Source: Pseudomonadota bacterium
Lineage (GTDB): Bacteria > Pseudomonadota > Alphaproteobacteria > Rhizobiales > Xanthobacteraceae
Direction of reading: 5' to 3'
DNA: 24,525 nucleotides
NCBI GenBank assembly: GCA_023417665.1
Contig: JAEZFA010000242.1
Coordinates: forward strand, 1 to 24,525
The notes beneath the pieces were generated by a model. That model was not told where the DNA came from and ran no database searches. It was given only the letters and a program-made list of their open reading frames with translations. The position numbers and the translations under genes were made by a program. Position 1 is the stretch's first letter, and each line of letters starts with the position of its first letter. Below, piece by piece: positions 1 through 8,385 of this stretch.

Positions 1-1504
1 CATGGATGAGCCCTCGCGCGGCGTGCTGGTGCCGTCCACCCGCTTCGAGGTGCTGGAATGCCGTGCCGCAGTCGACGCCCTCGCGAAGCGCGTTCAGGAT
101 ACGCCGCCGCTTCGCACCGGCGCGCTCGACGTGCTGGCGCAACACATCTTCGGCATGGCGTGTGCCGGCGGCTTCGATGCCGACAGCCTGTACGACGAAG
201 TGCGCGCCGCCGCTCCTTACCGTGCGCTCCGTCGAAAGGACTTCGATGACGCCGTCGATTTCGTCGCCACCGGCGGTTATGCACTTCGCGTCTATGAGCG
301 CTTCGCACGCATCCGCAAGGGCACCGACAACATCTGGCGGCTGACGCATCCGAGGTTCGCGCGCCAATACCGCATGAATGTCGGGACCATCGTGGAGGCA
401 CCGATGCTCCGCGTTCGCCTGATCCGTGGCGCCGCCAAGGCGCAGGAACGGAAAAGTCGGGTTGCACGGCCGGGCCGCGTGCTTGGACAGGTCGAGGAGT
501 ATTTCGCGGAGAATCTCGCGCCGGGCGACACCTTCATCTTCGGCGGCGAGATTCTTCAGTTCGAAGGCATCAGCGAGAACGACGTTCTGGTTACCCGTGC
601 GAAATCCGCCGATCCGAAGATCCCGGCTTATGACGGCGGCAAGTTTCCGCTCTCTACGTTCCTTGCAGACGGCGTGCGAAAGCTCATTGCGGACCCGAAG
701 AACTGGCGCGAACTGCCGCTACCGGTCCGGGAATGGCTCGAATTGCAGGCGCTGCGCTCGGCCTTGCCGAACCCCGACCATCTGCTGGTCGAGACGTTCT
801 GGCGCGCCGGCCGCAGCTATCTCGTTTGCTATCCGTTCGAAGGGCGGCTCGCGCATCAGACGCTGGGCATGCTGCTTACCCGCCGGCTTGAGCGCTTGAA
901 CCTTCGCCCGCTGGGCTTTGTGGCGACGGAATATTCGCTGGCGGTCTGGTGTCATGGCGATATCGACGGCGCCATCGAGGCCGGCACGCTCGTACTCGAC
1001 CGGCTGTTCGAGCAAGACATCCTTGGCGACGATCTCGAAGCGTGGCTTGCGGAGACGGCGTTGATGAAGCGCTCGTTTCGCAATTGCGCGCTGATCGCCG
1101 GGCTCGTCGAGCGGCGGTTCCCGGGGCTTGAGAAAACCGGAAGGCAGGTCACCATCTCGACCGACCTGATCTATGACGTATTGCGCAAGCACGAGCCCGA
1201 TCATCTGTTGCTGCGCGCGGCACGCGCCGACGCAGCGACCGGCCTTCTGGATATTCGCCGGCTCGGCGAAATGCTTGCCCGGATCAAGCACCGGATTCTG
1301 CACAAACCGCTTGAACGGGTTTCGCCGCTCGCCGTACCCGTGATGCTGGAGATCGGCCGCGAAACCGTTTATGGCGAGTCCGCGGACGCGCTATTGTCCG
1401 AGGCGGCGGAAGACTTGATTCGGGAAGCGACGTCCGGTGTGGAACACGAACCTGCCAGCAAGAGGAATGGAACTCGCGTTCGGCGGCGCGCGGTTTCTCG
1501 CTGA
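1..1504 (+). CDS. Ligase-associated DNA damage response DEXH-box helicase (Lhr family), C-terminal part, 5' end cut by window
   Basis: The frame is open from the first bases of the window to a TGA at 1502-1504, giving about 500 residues. The helicase motor motifs (Walker A, DEXH) are not present and must lie upstream of the window. The visible part matches the C-terminal half of Lhr-type helicases: the segment VLVPSTRFEVLECRAA near the start, then a winged-helix-like region (about residues 35-120) and the long C-terminal Lhr core. In bacteria this subfamily is typically encoded with an ATP-dependent DNA ligase, an exonuclease and the PdeM phosphoesterase, and is thought to unwind or remodel damaged DNA. 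The PdeM gene follows directly and overlaps this gene by tens of bases, which supports the assignment. The ATG at position 2 is probably internal, not the true start. Family assignment is from remembered similarity plus context. Confidence 0.87.
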   Translation, partial: MDEPSRGVLVPSTRFEVLECRAAVDALAKRVQDTPPLRTGALDVLAQHIFGMACAGGFDADSLYDEVRAAAPYRALRRKDFDDAVDFVATGGYALRVYERFARIRKGTDNIWRLTHPRFARQYRMNVGTIVEAPMLRVRLIRGAAKAQERKSRVARPGRVLGQVEEYFAENLAPGDTFIFGGEILQFEGISENDVLVTRAKSADPKIPAYDGGKFPLSTFLADGVRKLIADPKNWRELPLPVREWLELQALRSALPNPDHLLVETFWRAGRSYLVCYPFEGRLAHQTLGMLLTRRLERLNLRPLGFVATEYSLAVWCHGDIDGAIEAGTLVLDRLFEQDILGDDLEAWLAETALMKRSFRNCALIAGLVERRFPGLEKTGRQVTISTDLIYDVLRKHEPDHLLLRAARADAATGLLDIRRLGEMLARIKHRILHKPLERVSPLAVPVMLEIGRETVYGESADALLSEAAEDLIREATSGVEHEPASKRNGTRVRRRAVSR

Positions 1505-2132
1505 TTGCAGCGGTGCGCTCTACTGGCCCGGTGAGCGGACGCTTATCGTCGCGGACTTGCATCTGGAAAAGGCCTCGTTCTTCGCCTCCCGCGGCGTGAT
1601 GCTCCCGCCCTACGATACCGCGGTGACGCTCGACGAACTTGCCAGGGTCGTCGCGTTCTATCAGCCGCGCCGCGTGATCGCGCTCGGCGACAATTTCCAC
1701 GACCGCGATGGCGGCTCCCGGCTCACGCAGGAACGTCGCGATGCCTTGTTCGCGCTCCAGCGCGGACGGGAGTGGATCTGGATTACCGGCAACCACGACC
1801 CGGAACTGATCGACGGCATCGGCGGCAGCTTCGCCGAGACACTCACCGAGTCCGGGCTGACGTTCCGCCACCTGCCCGGCGACGACGCTTGCGAAGTGAT
1901 CGGGCATTTTCATCCGGTGGCGCGGGTTTCGGTGCGTGGCCGCACCTTGCGCCGCCGCTGTTTTGCAAGCTCCGAGCAACGGCTCGTCCTGCCGGCTTTC
2001 GGCTCGCTGACCGGCGGGTTCAACATCCGCGAATTGTCGTTCGCGCGCCTCATGGGCGGCGACTTCTTCGCTCATATGCTCGGCAGCGAGCGGCTGTTCT
2101 CCTTCGCCGCGTCGCACTGCCTGCCCGACTAG
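1437..2132 (+). CDS. pdeM: Ligase-associated DNA damage response endonuclease PdeM (metallophosphoesterase)
   Basis: This 231-residue protein is a calcineurin-like metallophosphoesterase with the full set of metal-binding motifs. Counted from the GTG start these are DLHLEK (Asp40, His42), GDNFHD (Asp85), GNHD (Asn119, His120) and GHFHP (His157, His159). PdeM proteins are small predicted nucleases encoded beside the ligase-associated helicase, as here, and probably process DNA ends during repair in the cytoplasm. Two starts are possible. The GTG at 1437 has GGGAAG about 9 bases upstream. The ATG at 1467 has AGAGG almost touching it, but it gives the more family-like N-terminus (MELAFGG). The gene overlaps the end of the helicase gene, so the two are probably translated from one message. 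Its TAG stop shares the palindrome CTAG (2129-2132) with the stop of the convergent FGE gene. Confidence 0.88.
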   Translation: MWNTNLPARGMELAFGGARFLADCSGALYWPGERTLIVADLHLEKASFFASRGVMLPPYDTAVTLDELARVVAFYQPRRVIALGDNFHDRDGGSRLTQERRDALFALQRGREWIWITGNHDPELIDGIGGSFAETLTESGLTFRHLPGDDACEVIGHFHPVARVSVRGRTLRRRCFASSEQRLVLPAFGSLTGGFNIRELSFARLMGGDFFAHMLGSERLFSFAASHCLPD

Positions 2133-3097
2133 CGGCCGGCGTTCCCACGCACCACGCGAAAACCGATATTGCTCGTGCCGGTATCGGGCGTGTTGCTGCT
2201 TCTCGCGCCGACGCGATAGCGGTTGCAATAGGACTCGTGGCAGAGAAACGAGCCGCCGCGCAGCGAGCGCAGCGGCGATGCCTCGCGATGCAGCGGATCA
2301 TGCGCCGACGTCACGCGATGATACTCCGGCGTGAAATGGTCGGCGCACCACTCCCAGACGTTCCCCGCAGCATTATGCAGGCCATAGCCGTTCGGCTCGA
2401 ACGCATGCACCGGCGCAGTACCGTTGAAGCCGTCTTCGCCGGTATTGCGGCGTGGAAACTCGCCCTGCCAGATGTTGCAGCGGTGATCGCCGCCCGGCAT
2501 CAATTCGTCGCCCCATGGATAGGTCGCCTGCGGCAGGCCGCCCCGCGCTGCCATTTCCCATTCGGCTTCGGTCGGAAGCCGGCTGTTCGACCACTGGCAA
2601 TAGGCCCGCGCATCGTTCCACGAAACATGCACGACCGGATGATCGAGCCGGTCCAGTACGGTGCTGCCGGGTCCTTCCGGCTGCGCCCAATAGGCGTGGG
2701 CAATCTGCAGCCACCATGGCGTCTCGGCGGTCTGCGCCAGGACCCTGACTTTCTGCGCATCCGTCAGTAGACCTTCGAACACGAAGCTCCAGCCATAACG
2801 TTCGGCGTCCGTCGTGTAGCCGGTTTCGCGTACGAAATCGCCGAACTGAAGATTGCTGACCGCGTGGCAGGCAATTTCAAACGGCGTCAGCGTCACATCG
2901 CGAACCGGCCCCTCACCGTCATCGGGGAAGCGCCTGTCCTTCGTGCCCATCAGGAACCTGCCGCCGATCGGCCCGCTCCAGCGTCGTCTGATCTCCGCAG
3001 CCGATCGCGCAAATGTCTCAGTGGTTTCGCGCTCGCGCGCCGGCGGAGGCGCAACGGCCTCGCGCTTTGCGCAACAATCCGGCCCGCCATTCGCCAT
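2129..3097 (-). CDS. Formylglycine-generating enzyme (sulfatase-modifying factor, SUMF1 type)
   Basis: This 322-residue protein is an FGE-sulfatase (C-type-lectin-like SUMF1) domain protein. The domain runs from about residue 43 (PIGGRFLMG) to the end (NIGFRVVRG). The decisive motif is GGSFLCHESYCNRYR with Cys286 and Cys291, the catalytic and copper-binding cysteine pair of true aerobic FGEs, followed by ARSSNTPDT. Related proteins without sulfatase-modifying activity (EgtB, regulatory paralogues) usually lack this pair. FGE oxidises the sulfatase active-site Cys to Cα-formylglycine using O2. The upstream gene in the same operon encodes a Cys-type sulfatase, its obvious client, with a gap of 22 bases. 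The ATG at 3097 is preceded by GGAG at good spacing. No signal peptide is seen, so enzyme and client both appear cytoplasmic. A Cys8-Cys9 pair near the N-terminus has no role I can assign. Confidence 0.95.
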   Translation of the reverse strand: MANGGPDCCAKREAVAPPPARERETTETFARSAAEIRRRWSGPIGGRFLMGTKDRRFPDDGEGPVRDVTLTPFEIACHAVSNLQFGDFVRETGYTTDAERYGWSFVFEGLLTDAQKVRVLAQTAETPWWLQIAHAYWAQPEGPGSTVLDRLDHPVVHVSWNDARAYCQWSNSRLPTEAEWEMAARGGLPQATYPWGDELMPGGDHRCNIWQGEFPRRNTGEDGFNGTAPVHAFEPNGYGLHNAAGNVWEWCADHFTPEYHRVTSAHDPLHREASPLRSLRGGSFLCHESYCNRYRVGARSSNTPDTGTSNIGFRVVRGNAGR

Positions 3098-3119
3098 CCG
3101 GCAGCTCCAAAAGAACGCG

Positions 3120-4754
3120 CTACTTCTGCTTTTCTTCTTCCCAGAACGCGGTGTCGCCCTGCGCCTTCATCAGTTCGAGAATTTTCTCGCGCGGGATGAC
3201 ACCGCAGCGATCGGCCCAGGCATCGTATTGCGCCTTCAACGCTTTCACACGCTCGGGGTGCTTCGCCGCGAGATCGTTGAGCTCGGTGCGGTCGAGCTCC
3301 ATGTCGTAGAGCTCCCACTCACCCGGATACTTGCGGACGAGCTTCCATTTTCCGACGCGCACCGCAGCATTGCCCTCGTGCTCCCAGAACAGGGGGGCAT
3401 TTCGTTCCGCTTCCGACGAGAACGAAGGCACCATGCTGACGCCCTCGAGCGGAAGAATTTTGTTGCCCTGGTATTCCGCCGGATAGCTCGCACCCGCGAC
3501 GTCCAGCGCAGTCGCCATGATGTCGGGTAACTGGAAGGCGCTGTGACGCAGACCACCTTTTTCTTCGATACCGTTCGGCCAGTGCACGATGAACGGCGTC
3601 GCGATGCCGCCCTCATGGATCCAGTGCTTGTAAAGCCGGAACGGCGCGTTGGAGAGATTGGCCCAGGCCGTGCCGTAGCTCTGATAGGTATCTTCCGCGC
3701 CCGGCATGATCGACGGATCGTTTCCGAACCGCACCGGCTTGCCGTCGCGCGTCGCGGCTTTTGCGATCATCAGATTGATCAGTTCCTGCGCCGTGACGTT
3801 CTCCGGAATGTCCTCGGCACAGGCGCCGTTGTCGGAGAGGAAGATCACGAGGGTATTGTCGAGCTGGCCGGCTTCCTCAAGCGCCCTGACGATGCGGCCG
3901 ATTCCCTGATCCATCCGGTCGATCTGCGCCGCATAGACCTCCATGCAGCGCAGGGTCCATTCGCGGTGCGCGGCTTCATCGAAGGGCGGCTGGGTCGGAT
4001 CGCGATCCGTCAGCTTCCAGTTCGGATGCAGTACGCCGTCGTCGACGAGGCGCTTCAAGCGCTCCTCGCGGAGCTTGTCCCAGCCCGCATCGAAGCGCCC
4101 TTTGTACTTGGCGATATCCTCTTCATGCGCGTGCAACGGCCAGTGCGGCGCGGTATAGGCGACGTACTGGAAGAACGGCGCATCGCCGCTCTCCTTCTTG
4201 TGCTGGCGGATGAACTCGACCGCCTGATCGCTGATGGCGTCGGTATAAAAGAACGACGGATCGTTCTCATACTCGTGTTCGACGTTCTCGTTGCCGCGCG
4301 TCAGCGTCGTCGGATGATAGAAACTTCCGGCGCCGATGATCGTGCCGTAGAAATGATCGAAGCCGCGTTGCAGCGGCCAGGCGTCGGTCGGCTCCGTCAG
4401 GTTCTGCGCGACGTGCCACTTGCCGCTGAGATAGCTTTTATAGTTCTGCTGCTTCAGCGCCTCGGCAATCGTCACGCAGTTCCGGTTCAGATTCCCCGCA
4501 TAGCCCTCCGGGCCGGTGCTGTAAGTCAGAATGCCGATGCCGGTCTGGTGCGGGTGTAGCCCGGTCAGCAGCGACGCGCGCGACGGGCTGCAGCGGGCGG
4601 TGTTGTAGAACTGCGAATAACGCAGGCCATTTGCCGCGAGACGATCGAGGTTCGGCGTTTCGATCTCTCCGCCATAGCAGCCGATATCCGAATAACCCAT
4701 GTCGTCATTCAGGATGATGAGAATATTGGGCCGCCCTGCCTTGCCGCTCGCCAT
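3120..4754 (-). CDS. Cys-type sulfatase (arylsulfatase family, S1), cytoplasmic
   Basis: This is a 544-residue alkaline-phosphatase-superfamily sulfatase. The maturation motif CSPSR lies at residues 55-59 in NTARCSPSRASLLTG, so Cys55 is the residue converted to formylglycine. Other expected active-site residues are present: Asp17/Asp18 (NDDMG) and Asp308/Asn309 (LSDNG) for calcium, Lys112 and His114 (SGKWH), His204 (APHWP) and Lys376. Length and C-terminal region resemble Pseudomonas-type arylsulfatases, but the substrate cannot be read from sequence. No Sec or Tat signal precedes the catalytic domain, so it should hydrolyse an imported sulfate ester in the cytoplasm and release sulfate. It sits between the GntR regulator (31-base gap) and its FGE (22-base gap) in the transporter operon. 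The start is the ATG at 4754, with AAGGA about 9 bases upstream. Confidence 0.95.
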   Translation of the reverse strand: MASGKAGRPNILIILNDDMGYSDIGCYGGEIETPNLDRLAANGLRYSQFYNTARCSPSRASLLTGLHPHQTGIGILTYSTGPEGYAGNLNRNCVTIAEALKQQNYKSYLSGKWHVAQNLTEPTDAWPLQRGFDHFYGTIIGAGSFYHPTTLTRGNENVEHEYENDPSFFYTDAISDQAVEFIRQHKKESGDAPFFQYVAYTAPHWPLHAHEEDIAKYKGRFDAGWDKLREERLKRLVDDGVLHPNWKLTDRDPTQPPFDEAAHREWTLRCMEVYAAQIDRMDQGIGRIVRALEEAGQLDNTLVIFLSDNGACAEDIPENVTAQELINLMIAKAATRDGKPVRFGNDPSIMPGAEDTYQSYGTAWANLSNAPFRLYKHWIHEGGIATPFIVHWPNGIEEKGGLRHSAFQLPDIMATALDVAGASYPAEYQGNKILPLEGVSMVPSFSSEAERNAPLFWEHEGNAAVRVGKWKLVRKYPGEWELYDMELDRTELNDLAAKHPERVKALKAQYDAWADRCGVIPREKILELMKAQGDTAFWEEEKQK

Positions 4755-4785
4755 CTTTGTTATTCCTTTCGAACTCGAAACTTCC

Positions 4786-5562
4786 TTAGCCGTGTCGCGT
4801 GAGGCTGATGCTCAGGCGAAAATATTCCGGCAGATACACCGCGCGCAGCAGTTCCAGCGCCCGGCCGTCCTTTGCAAGCGTCAGACGCTCGATCGAGAGC
4901 AGCGGATTGCCCGGCTTCACGCCGAGCAGCTTCGCGCTTGAGACGTCGGTCAATGCCGCGCCGATGGTCTGCTTCGCTTCCGCGATCTCATGGCCAAGCT
5001 CTTCCTCGAGCACGCTGTACATGATGATCGAAATCAGATCGCGCTTTTCGAGCTCCAGACCGATGTCGGGCGGGTAGAACGCATGCTCGATCGCGATCGG
5101 CGTCTTGTCGGCCAGTCGCAGCCGCTTCAATTGCCACACCGCGCGTTCCTGAAGCCGGTCCTTCACGCCGGCATCGTGCCGGTTGGTCATGCCCTGCTGC
5201 AGTACCTTTGCACCGGCCTCATAACCTGCATCGCGGATCGTTTCGGAAAAGCCCATGAGGCGCCCGACCCAGTTTTCCGGCTGGTTCGAACGCAGGAAGG
5301 TGCCGCGGCCGCGCGAGCGCGCGAACATGCCTTCCAGCACCAGCGGCGCGATGGCATTGCGGATCGTGATCCGGCTCACGCCGAAGTGTCGGCCGAGTTC
5401 GGCTTCCGTCATCAGACGCCCGTCGGCGTCGATCAGTTCGCCCTTCTTCACCTGCCGCCGGATCGTCTCGCGGATCTGGATGTGAAGCGGCATGGCGCTT
5501 TCGGGGCCGGCTTGTGCCGGTTCTGACGAAGCCGCTCTGCTTTTCCGCAAGTGCCCGCGCAT
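4786..5562 (-). CDS. GntR family transcriptional regulator, HutC/UTRA subfamily
   Basis: This 258-residue regulator has an N-terminal GntR winged helix-turn-helix at about residues 24-92 (PLHIQIRETIRRQVKKGEL through HFGVSRITIRNAI to SRGRGTFL). A UTRA ligand-binding domain fills the rest, ending with YLPEYFRLSI. UTRA regulators bind small sugars, amino acids or their phosphates and usually repress the transport or catabolic operon that encodes them. The gene lies between the transporter and sulfatase genes, so it likely senses the imported compound or a product and controls this operon. A candidate site is the palindrome at 9838-9847. The ATG at 5562 overlaps the ATPase stop by one base (TGATG), implying translational coupling. 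An internal ATG at 5493 would remove a non-conserved 23-residue lead but has a weak ribosome site. Confidence 0.92.
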   Translation of the reverse strand: MRGHLRKSRAASSEPAQAGPESAMPLHIQIRETIRRQVKKGELIDADGRLMTEAELGRHFGVSRITIRNAIAPLVLEGMFARSRGRGTFLRSNQPENWVGRLMGFSETIRDAGYEAGAKVLQQGMTNRHDAGVKDRLQERAVWQLKRLRLADKTPIAIEHAFYPPDIGLELEKRDLISIIMYSVLEEELGHEIAEAKQTIGAALTDVSSAKLLGVKPGNPLLSIERLTLAKDGRALELLRAVYLPEYFRLSISLTRHG

Positions 5563-6617
5563 CAGGAAATCCGCTTTCCGGTTTCGGAATCGAAGAGATG
5601 GATATCCTGGGGCCGCGCGGAAATTGCAACGGTGTCGCCTTCTTTGGGCACGTTTTCATCGCCCACCCGTACCCGGATCAGCTCGCCGCCGATGGCGAGA
5701 TCCAGCACCGCCGTATCGCCGAGATGCTCGACCAGATCGACGCGCGCCTTCAGGCCTTCCGGCACGATCCTGAGCGCGCCCGGACGAATGCCCGCGATTA
5801 CCTCGCGCGCTCCGGCTTCCTGCACGGTTGTCCTGAACTTCTGTCCGCCCAGAAGGACGTCGCCATCCTGATATTGCGTCTTCACGAGATTCATCGGCGG
5901 ATTGCCGATGAAGCCCGCGATCTCGACCGAATTCGGTTTTGCGAAGACCTCCGCCGGCGTGCCGATCTGCTGGATTTCGCCGGCCATGAAGACCGCCATG
6001 CGATCCGCCAGCGTCATCGCTTCTTCCTGATCGTGCGTCACATAGACCGCCGTAACGTCGAGAGAACGCTGCAGCTTCTTCAGTTCCACGCGGGTTTCGA
6101 GCCGGAGCTTGGCATCGAGATTGGACAGTGGTTCGTCCAGCAGGAACAACCGCGCCTTGCGCACGATCGCGCGCGCGAGTGCGCAGCGCTGCTGCTGTCC
6201 GCCGGAGAGCTGTCCCGGCTTGCGATCGAGCAGATGATCGATCTTCACCTTGCGCGCGGCCTCGACAACCGCCGGGCCGATCTCGGCCTTCGGTACCTTG
6301 GCCATCTCCAGCGGAAAGGAGATGTTCTCGGCGACGGTCATGTGCGGATAGAGCGCGTAGCTCTGAAACACCATGGCGACATCGCGATCGGCCGCATCGA
6401 CGCCCGTGACATCCTTTCCGTCGATGAACACCTGACCGGACGTCGGCGCATCGAGACCCGCGAGAATCCGCAAGGTCGTGCTCTTGCCCGAGCCGGACGG
6501 CCCAAGAAGCGCGAAGAACTCCCCGGGCTCGATCTCGAAGTTCACGTCCTTGAGCGCGACGAACTCACCGTGCTTTTTCCACACGCCCTTGAATACGACC
6601 TGACCACGCGCACTCAT
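5562..6617 (-). CDS. ABC transporter ATP-binding protein, sugar/glycerol-phosphate type (MalK/UgpC-like)
   Basis: This is a 351-residue CUT1-type ATPase. In order it shows Walker A GPSGSGKST, Q-loop VFQSYALYPHMTV, signature LSGGQQQR, Walker B FLLDEPLSNLD and the H-loop VTHDQEEA. A C-terminal regulatory OB-fold (TOBE) region follows, with IAGIRPG and SARPQDIHL. It powers import through the two permeases encoded just upstream. The frame is open further upstream, but the ATG at 6617 is chosen because a strong GGAGGAGGG ribosome site lies just before it, it overlaps the permease stop as ATGA, and the extra upstream residues do not resemble the family. Length fits MalK/UgpC proteins. Its stop overlaps the GntR start. 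The substrate class is inferred only as sugar- or polyol-like. Confidence 0.93.
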   Translation of the reverse strand: MSARGQVVFKGVWKKHGEFVALKDVNFEIEPGEFFALLGPSGSGKSTTLRILAGLDAPTSGQVFIDGKDVTGVDAADRDVAMVFQSYALYPHMTVAENISFPLEMAKVPKAEIGPAVVEAARKVKIDHLLDRKPGQLSGGQQQRCALARAIVRKARLFLLDEPLSNLDAKLRLETRVELKKLQRSLDVTAVYVTHDQEEAMTLADRMAVFMAGEIQQIGTPAEVFAKPNSVEIAGFIGNPPMNLVKTQYQDGDVLLGGQKFRTTVQEAGAREVIAGIRPGALRIVPEGLKARVDLVEHLGDTAVLDLAIGGELIRVRVGDENVPKEGDTVAISARPQDIHLFDSETGKRIS

Positions 6618-7447
6618 CGGCGCCCTCCTCCCTTGACGGCGCCAACCGTCAGACCTTTCACGATATGCTTCTGCGCCACTACGCCGAGCACGACGACCGG
6701 CAGCATCGCTAGCACGGATACGGCAGCGAGCTTCGCCCACAGCGTCTGCTCGACCGACACGAAGTTGAACATCGCGATCGTCACCGGCCTTACCGTGTTT
6801 CCGCTCAGCACGACGGCGAAGAGAAATTCGTTCCACGCGTTGAGGAAGACGAAAACCACGGTGACAGCGATGCCGCCCCGCACCTGCGGAATGATGATGC
6901 GCCAGAGCGTGCGGAGCCGGCTTGCGCCGTCGAGATAAGCCGCCTCTTCCATTTCGTAGGGGATGTCCTCGAAATAGGACACCAGCAGCCAGATCGCGAA
7001 GGGCAACGAGAACGAGAGGTAGATCAGGATGATGCCCTGATAGCTATCAATCCAGCCGATATTCCGCAGCACGATGTAATAAGGAATGATGATGCCGACG
7101 GGCGGCAGCATCTGGGTCGCGAGCACATAGAACCCGGTGAACTTCTTGCCGCGAAAGCGTAACCGCGCCAGCGCATAGGCCGCGGGAATCGCCATGACCA
7201 TGGTGACGATGGTCGTGCCGACGGAAATGATCATGCTGGAGATCAGGTTCGGAATGATCGATTCCGGCCCAAACAGCACGTCGCGATAGGCGCTCAATGT
7301 CGGCTCGAAGAAAAGCTTCGGCGGATAAGCAAGCGCATCGCGGTCGGTCTTGAAGGAGTTCAGCACGCTCCAGACAATCGGGAATGCCCAGGCAAGCAGG
7401 AACACCATCGTGATCGCGAACAGCAGCACGGCGCGGAGGCGATTCAC
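6614..7447 (-). CDS. ABC transporter permease, MalG/UgpE-like
   Basis: This 277-residue inner-membrane protein has about six hydrophobic segments, beginning with one at residues 6-28 (AVLLFAITMVFLLAWAFPIVW). The conserved EAA loop that contacts the ATPase reads EEAAYLDGASRLRTLWRIIIP, at about residues 165-185. That pattern and the length are typical of the MalG/UgpE half of CUT1 carbohydrate importers. The start is GTG at 7447, which overlaps the stop of the upstream permease gene by four bases (GTGA). Its own stop overlaps the ATPase ATG (ATGA). The three membrane and ATPase genes are therefore tightly coupled in translation. Confidence 0.92.
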   Translation of the reverse strand: MNRLRAVLLFAITMVFLLAWAFPIVWSVLNSFKTDRDALAYPPKLFFEPTLSAYRDVLFGPESIIPNLISSMIISVGTTIVTMVMAIPAAYALARLRFRGKKFTGFYVLATQMLPPVGIIIPYYIVLRNIGWIDSYQGIILIYLSFSLPFAIWLLVSYFEDIPYEMEEAAYLDGASRLRTLWRIIIPQVRGGIAVTVVFVFLNAWNEFLFAVVLSGNTVRPVTIAMFNFVSVEQTLWAKLAAVSVLAMLPVVVLGVVAQKHIVKGLTVGAVKGGGRR

Positions 7448-8379
7448 TTCGACCTCCGCATCGCGAACAGGATCGCGGAAATAATGATGGTCACGATCAG
7501 GAGCGCGACGGCAAGCGCCGAACCGTAACCGATCGAAAGCTCGGTGAAGGACTTCCGGTAGGCATAGAGGTTGAGAATTTCAGTAGCGGTGCCCGGTCCG
7601 CCACCCGTGACGGTGAAGATCGCCGCGAAAGCGGTAAGCGCCACCATGGTCCGCATGATGATGACCATGACGATCGCGGGCCGCAGCAGCGGGAGCGTGA
7701 TCCGGCGAAAGCGCTGCCAGGCCGAGGCGCGGTCGATCCTTGCCGCCTCATAGATGTCGTCCGGCAACGCGGCGAGCGACGCGAGCAGCACCATGAAGGC
7801 GAACGGCGTCCACTGCCAGGTATGAATGATAACGACCGACACCATCGCGAGCGTCGGGTCGCCCAGCCAGTTCTTGCTGCCGAGCCCTGCCGTGATCGCA
7901 AGATAATCGACGATGCCGAATTCCGGCGCGAGCATGAACGTGCGCCAGATCATGCCGACCACCGCCGGCGACAAGACGACCGGAAGTATCGCGATCAGCC
8001 GAAACCAGCCTTGTCCGCGCTTCATGTCCATCACGAACAGCGCAAGCGCCAACCCAACGACGACCTGCAGCAGCACGGTGGAGATCGTATAAACCAGACT
8101 GACGACAAGCGACTGCCAGAAACGGTCGTCCTGCAGCAGCACGGCGTAGTTTTCGAGCCCGATGAAGCCGTTTGTAAACGGCATCGCCAGATCGAGCCGG
8201 TACACGCTCGTATAGACGAGAAAGATCAGCGGAAAGGTCGTCGTAAGCAGCAGCGCCATAAAGGCAGGCGCAAGCAGAAGCGTCGCAAAGCGACGCTCCC
8301 GCTGGGCCAGCACCCGGCCGAAGTCGCGTGAAGCGGCTTCGGCCGGCGTTGCGGCCACCGGATTTCCGGCAGACGACAT
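7444..8379 (-). CDS. ABC transporter permease, MalF/UgpA-like
   Basis: This 311-residue inner-membrane protein has a cytoplasmic N-terminus of about 33 residues, then LLLAPAFMALLLTTTFPLIF as the first membrane segment and about five more. The EAA loop reads YEAARIDRASAWQRFRRITLP, and downstream the segment FTVTGGGPGTATE is characteristic of MalF/UgpA-type permeases. It should pair with the MalG-like permease to form the import channel. The ATG at 8379 lies six bases after the stop of the binding-protein gene, and the gene's own stop overlaps the next gene's GTG. It is part of the binding protein-permease-permease-ATPase core of the sulfatase operon. Confidence 0.92.
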   Translation of the reverse strand: MSSAGNPVAATPAEAASRDFGRVLAQRERRFATLLLAPAFMALLLTTTFPLIFLVYTSVYRLDLAMPFTNGFIGLENYAVLLQDDRFWQSLVVSLVYTISTVLLQVVVGLALALFVMDMKRGQGWFRLIAILPVVLSPAVVGMIWRTFMLAPEFGIVDYLAITAGLGSKNWLGDPTLAMVSVVIIHTWQWTPFAFMVLLASLAALPDDIYEAARIDRASAWQRFRRITLPLLRPAIVMVIIMRTMVALTAFAAIFTVTGGGPGTATEILNLYAYRKSFTELSIGYGSALAVALLIVTIIISAILFAMRRSK

Positions 8380-8385
8380 GCTGCG

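Noticed and set aside
1284..2228. Minus-strand open frame of 314 codons across the helicase and pdeM genes
   Set aside because: It is antisense to conserved metallophosphoesterase motifs and has compositional features of a shadow frame.
2129..3097. EgtB-type ergothioneine or regulatory SUMF1-domain protein
   Set aside because: The catalytic cysteine pair Cys286/Cys291 and adjacency to a Cys-type sulfatase point to a true FGE, and the DinB-like N-terminal domain of EgtB is absent.
5514..6938. Long plus-strand open frame of 474 codons opposite the ABC ATPase gene
   Set aside because: It is antisense to a gene with complete ABC motifs, its translation is rich in Arg and Asp/His with no domain pattern, and such frames are common in GC-rich DNA.
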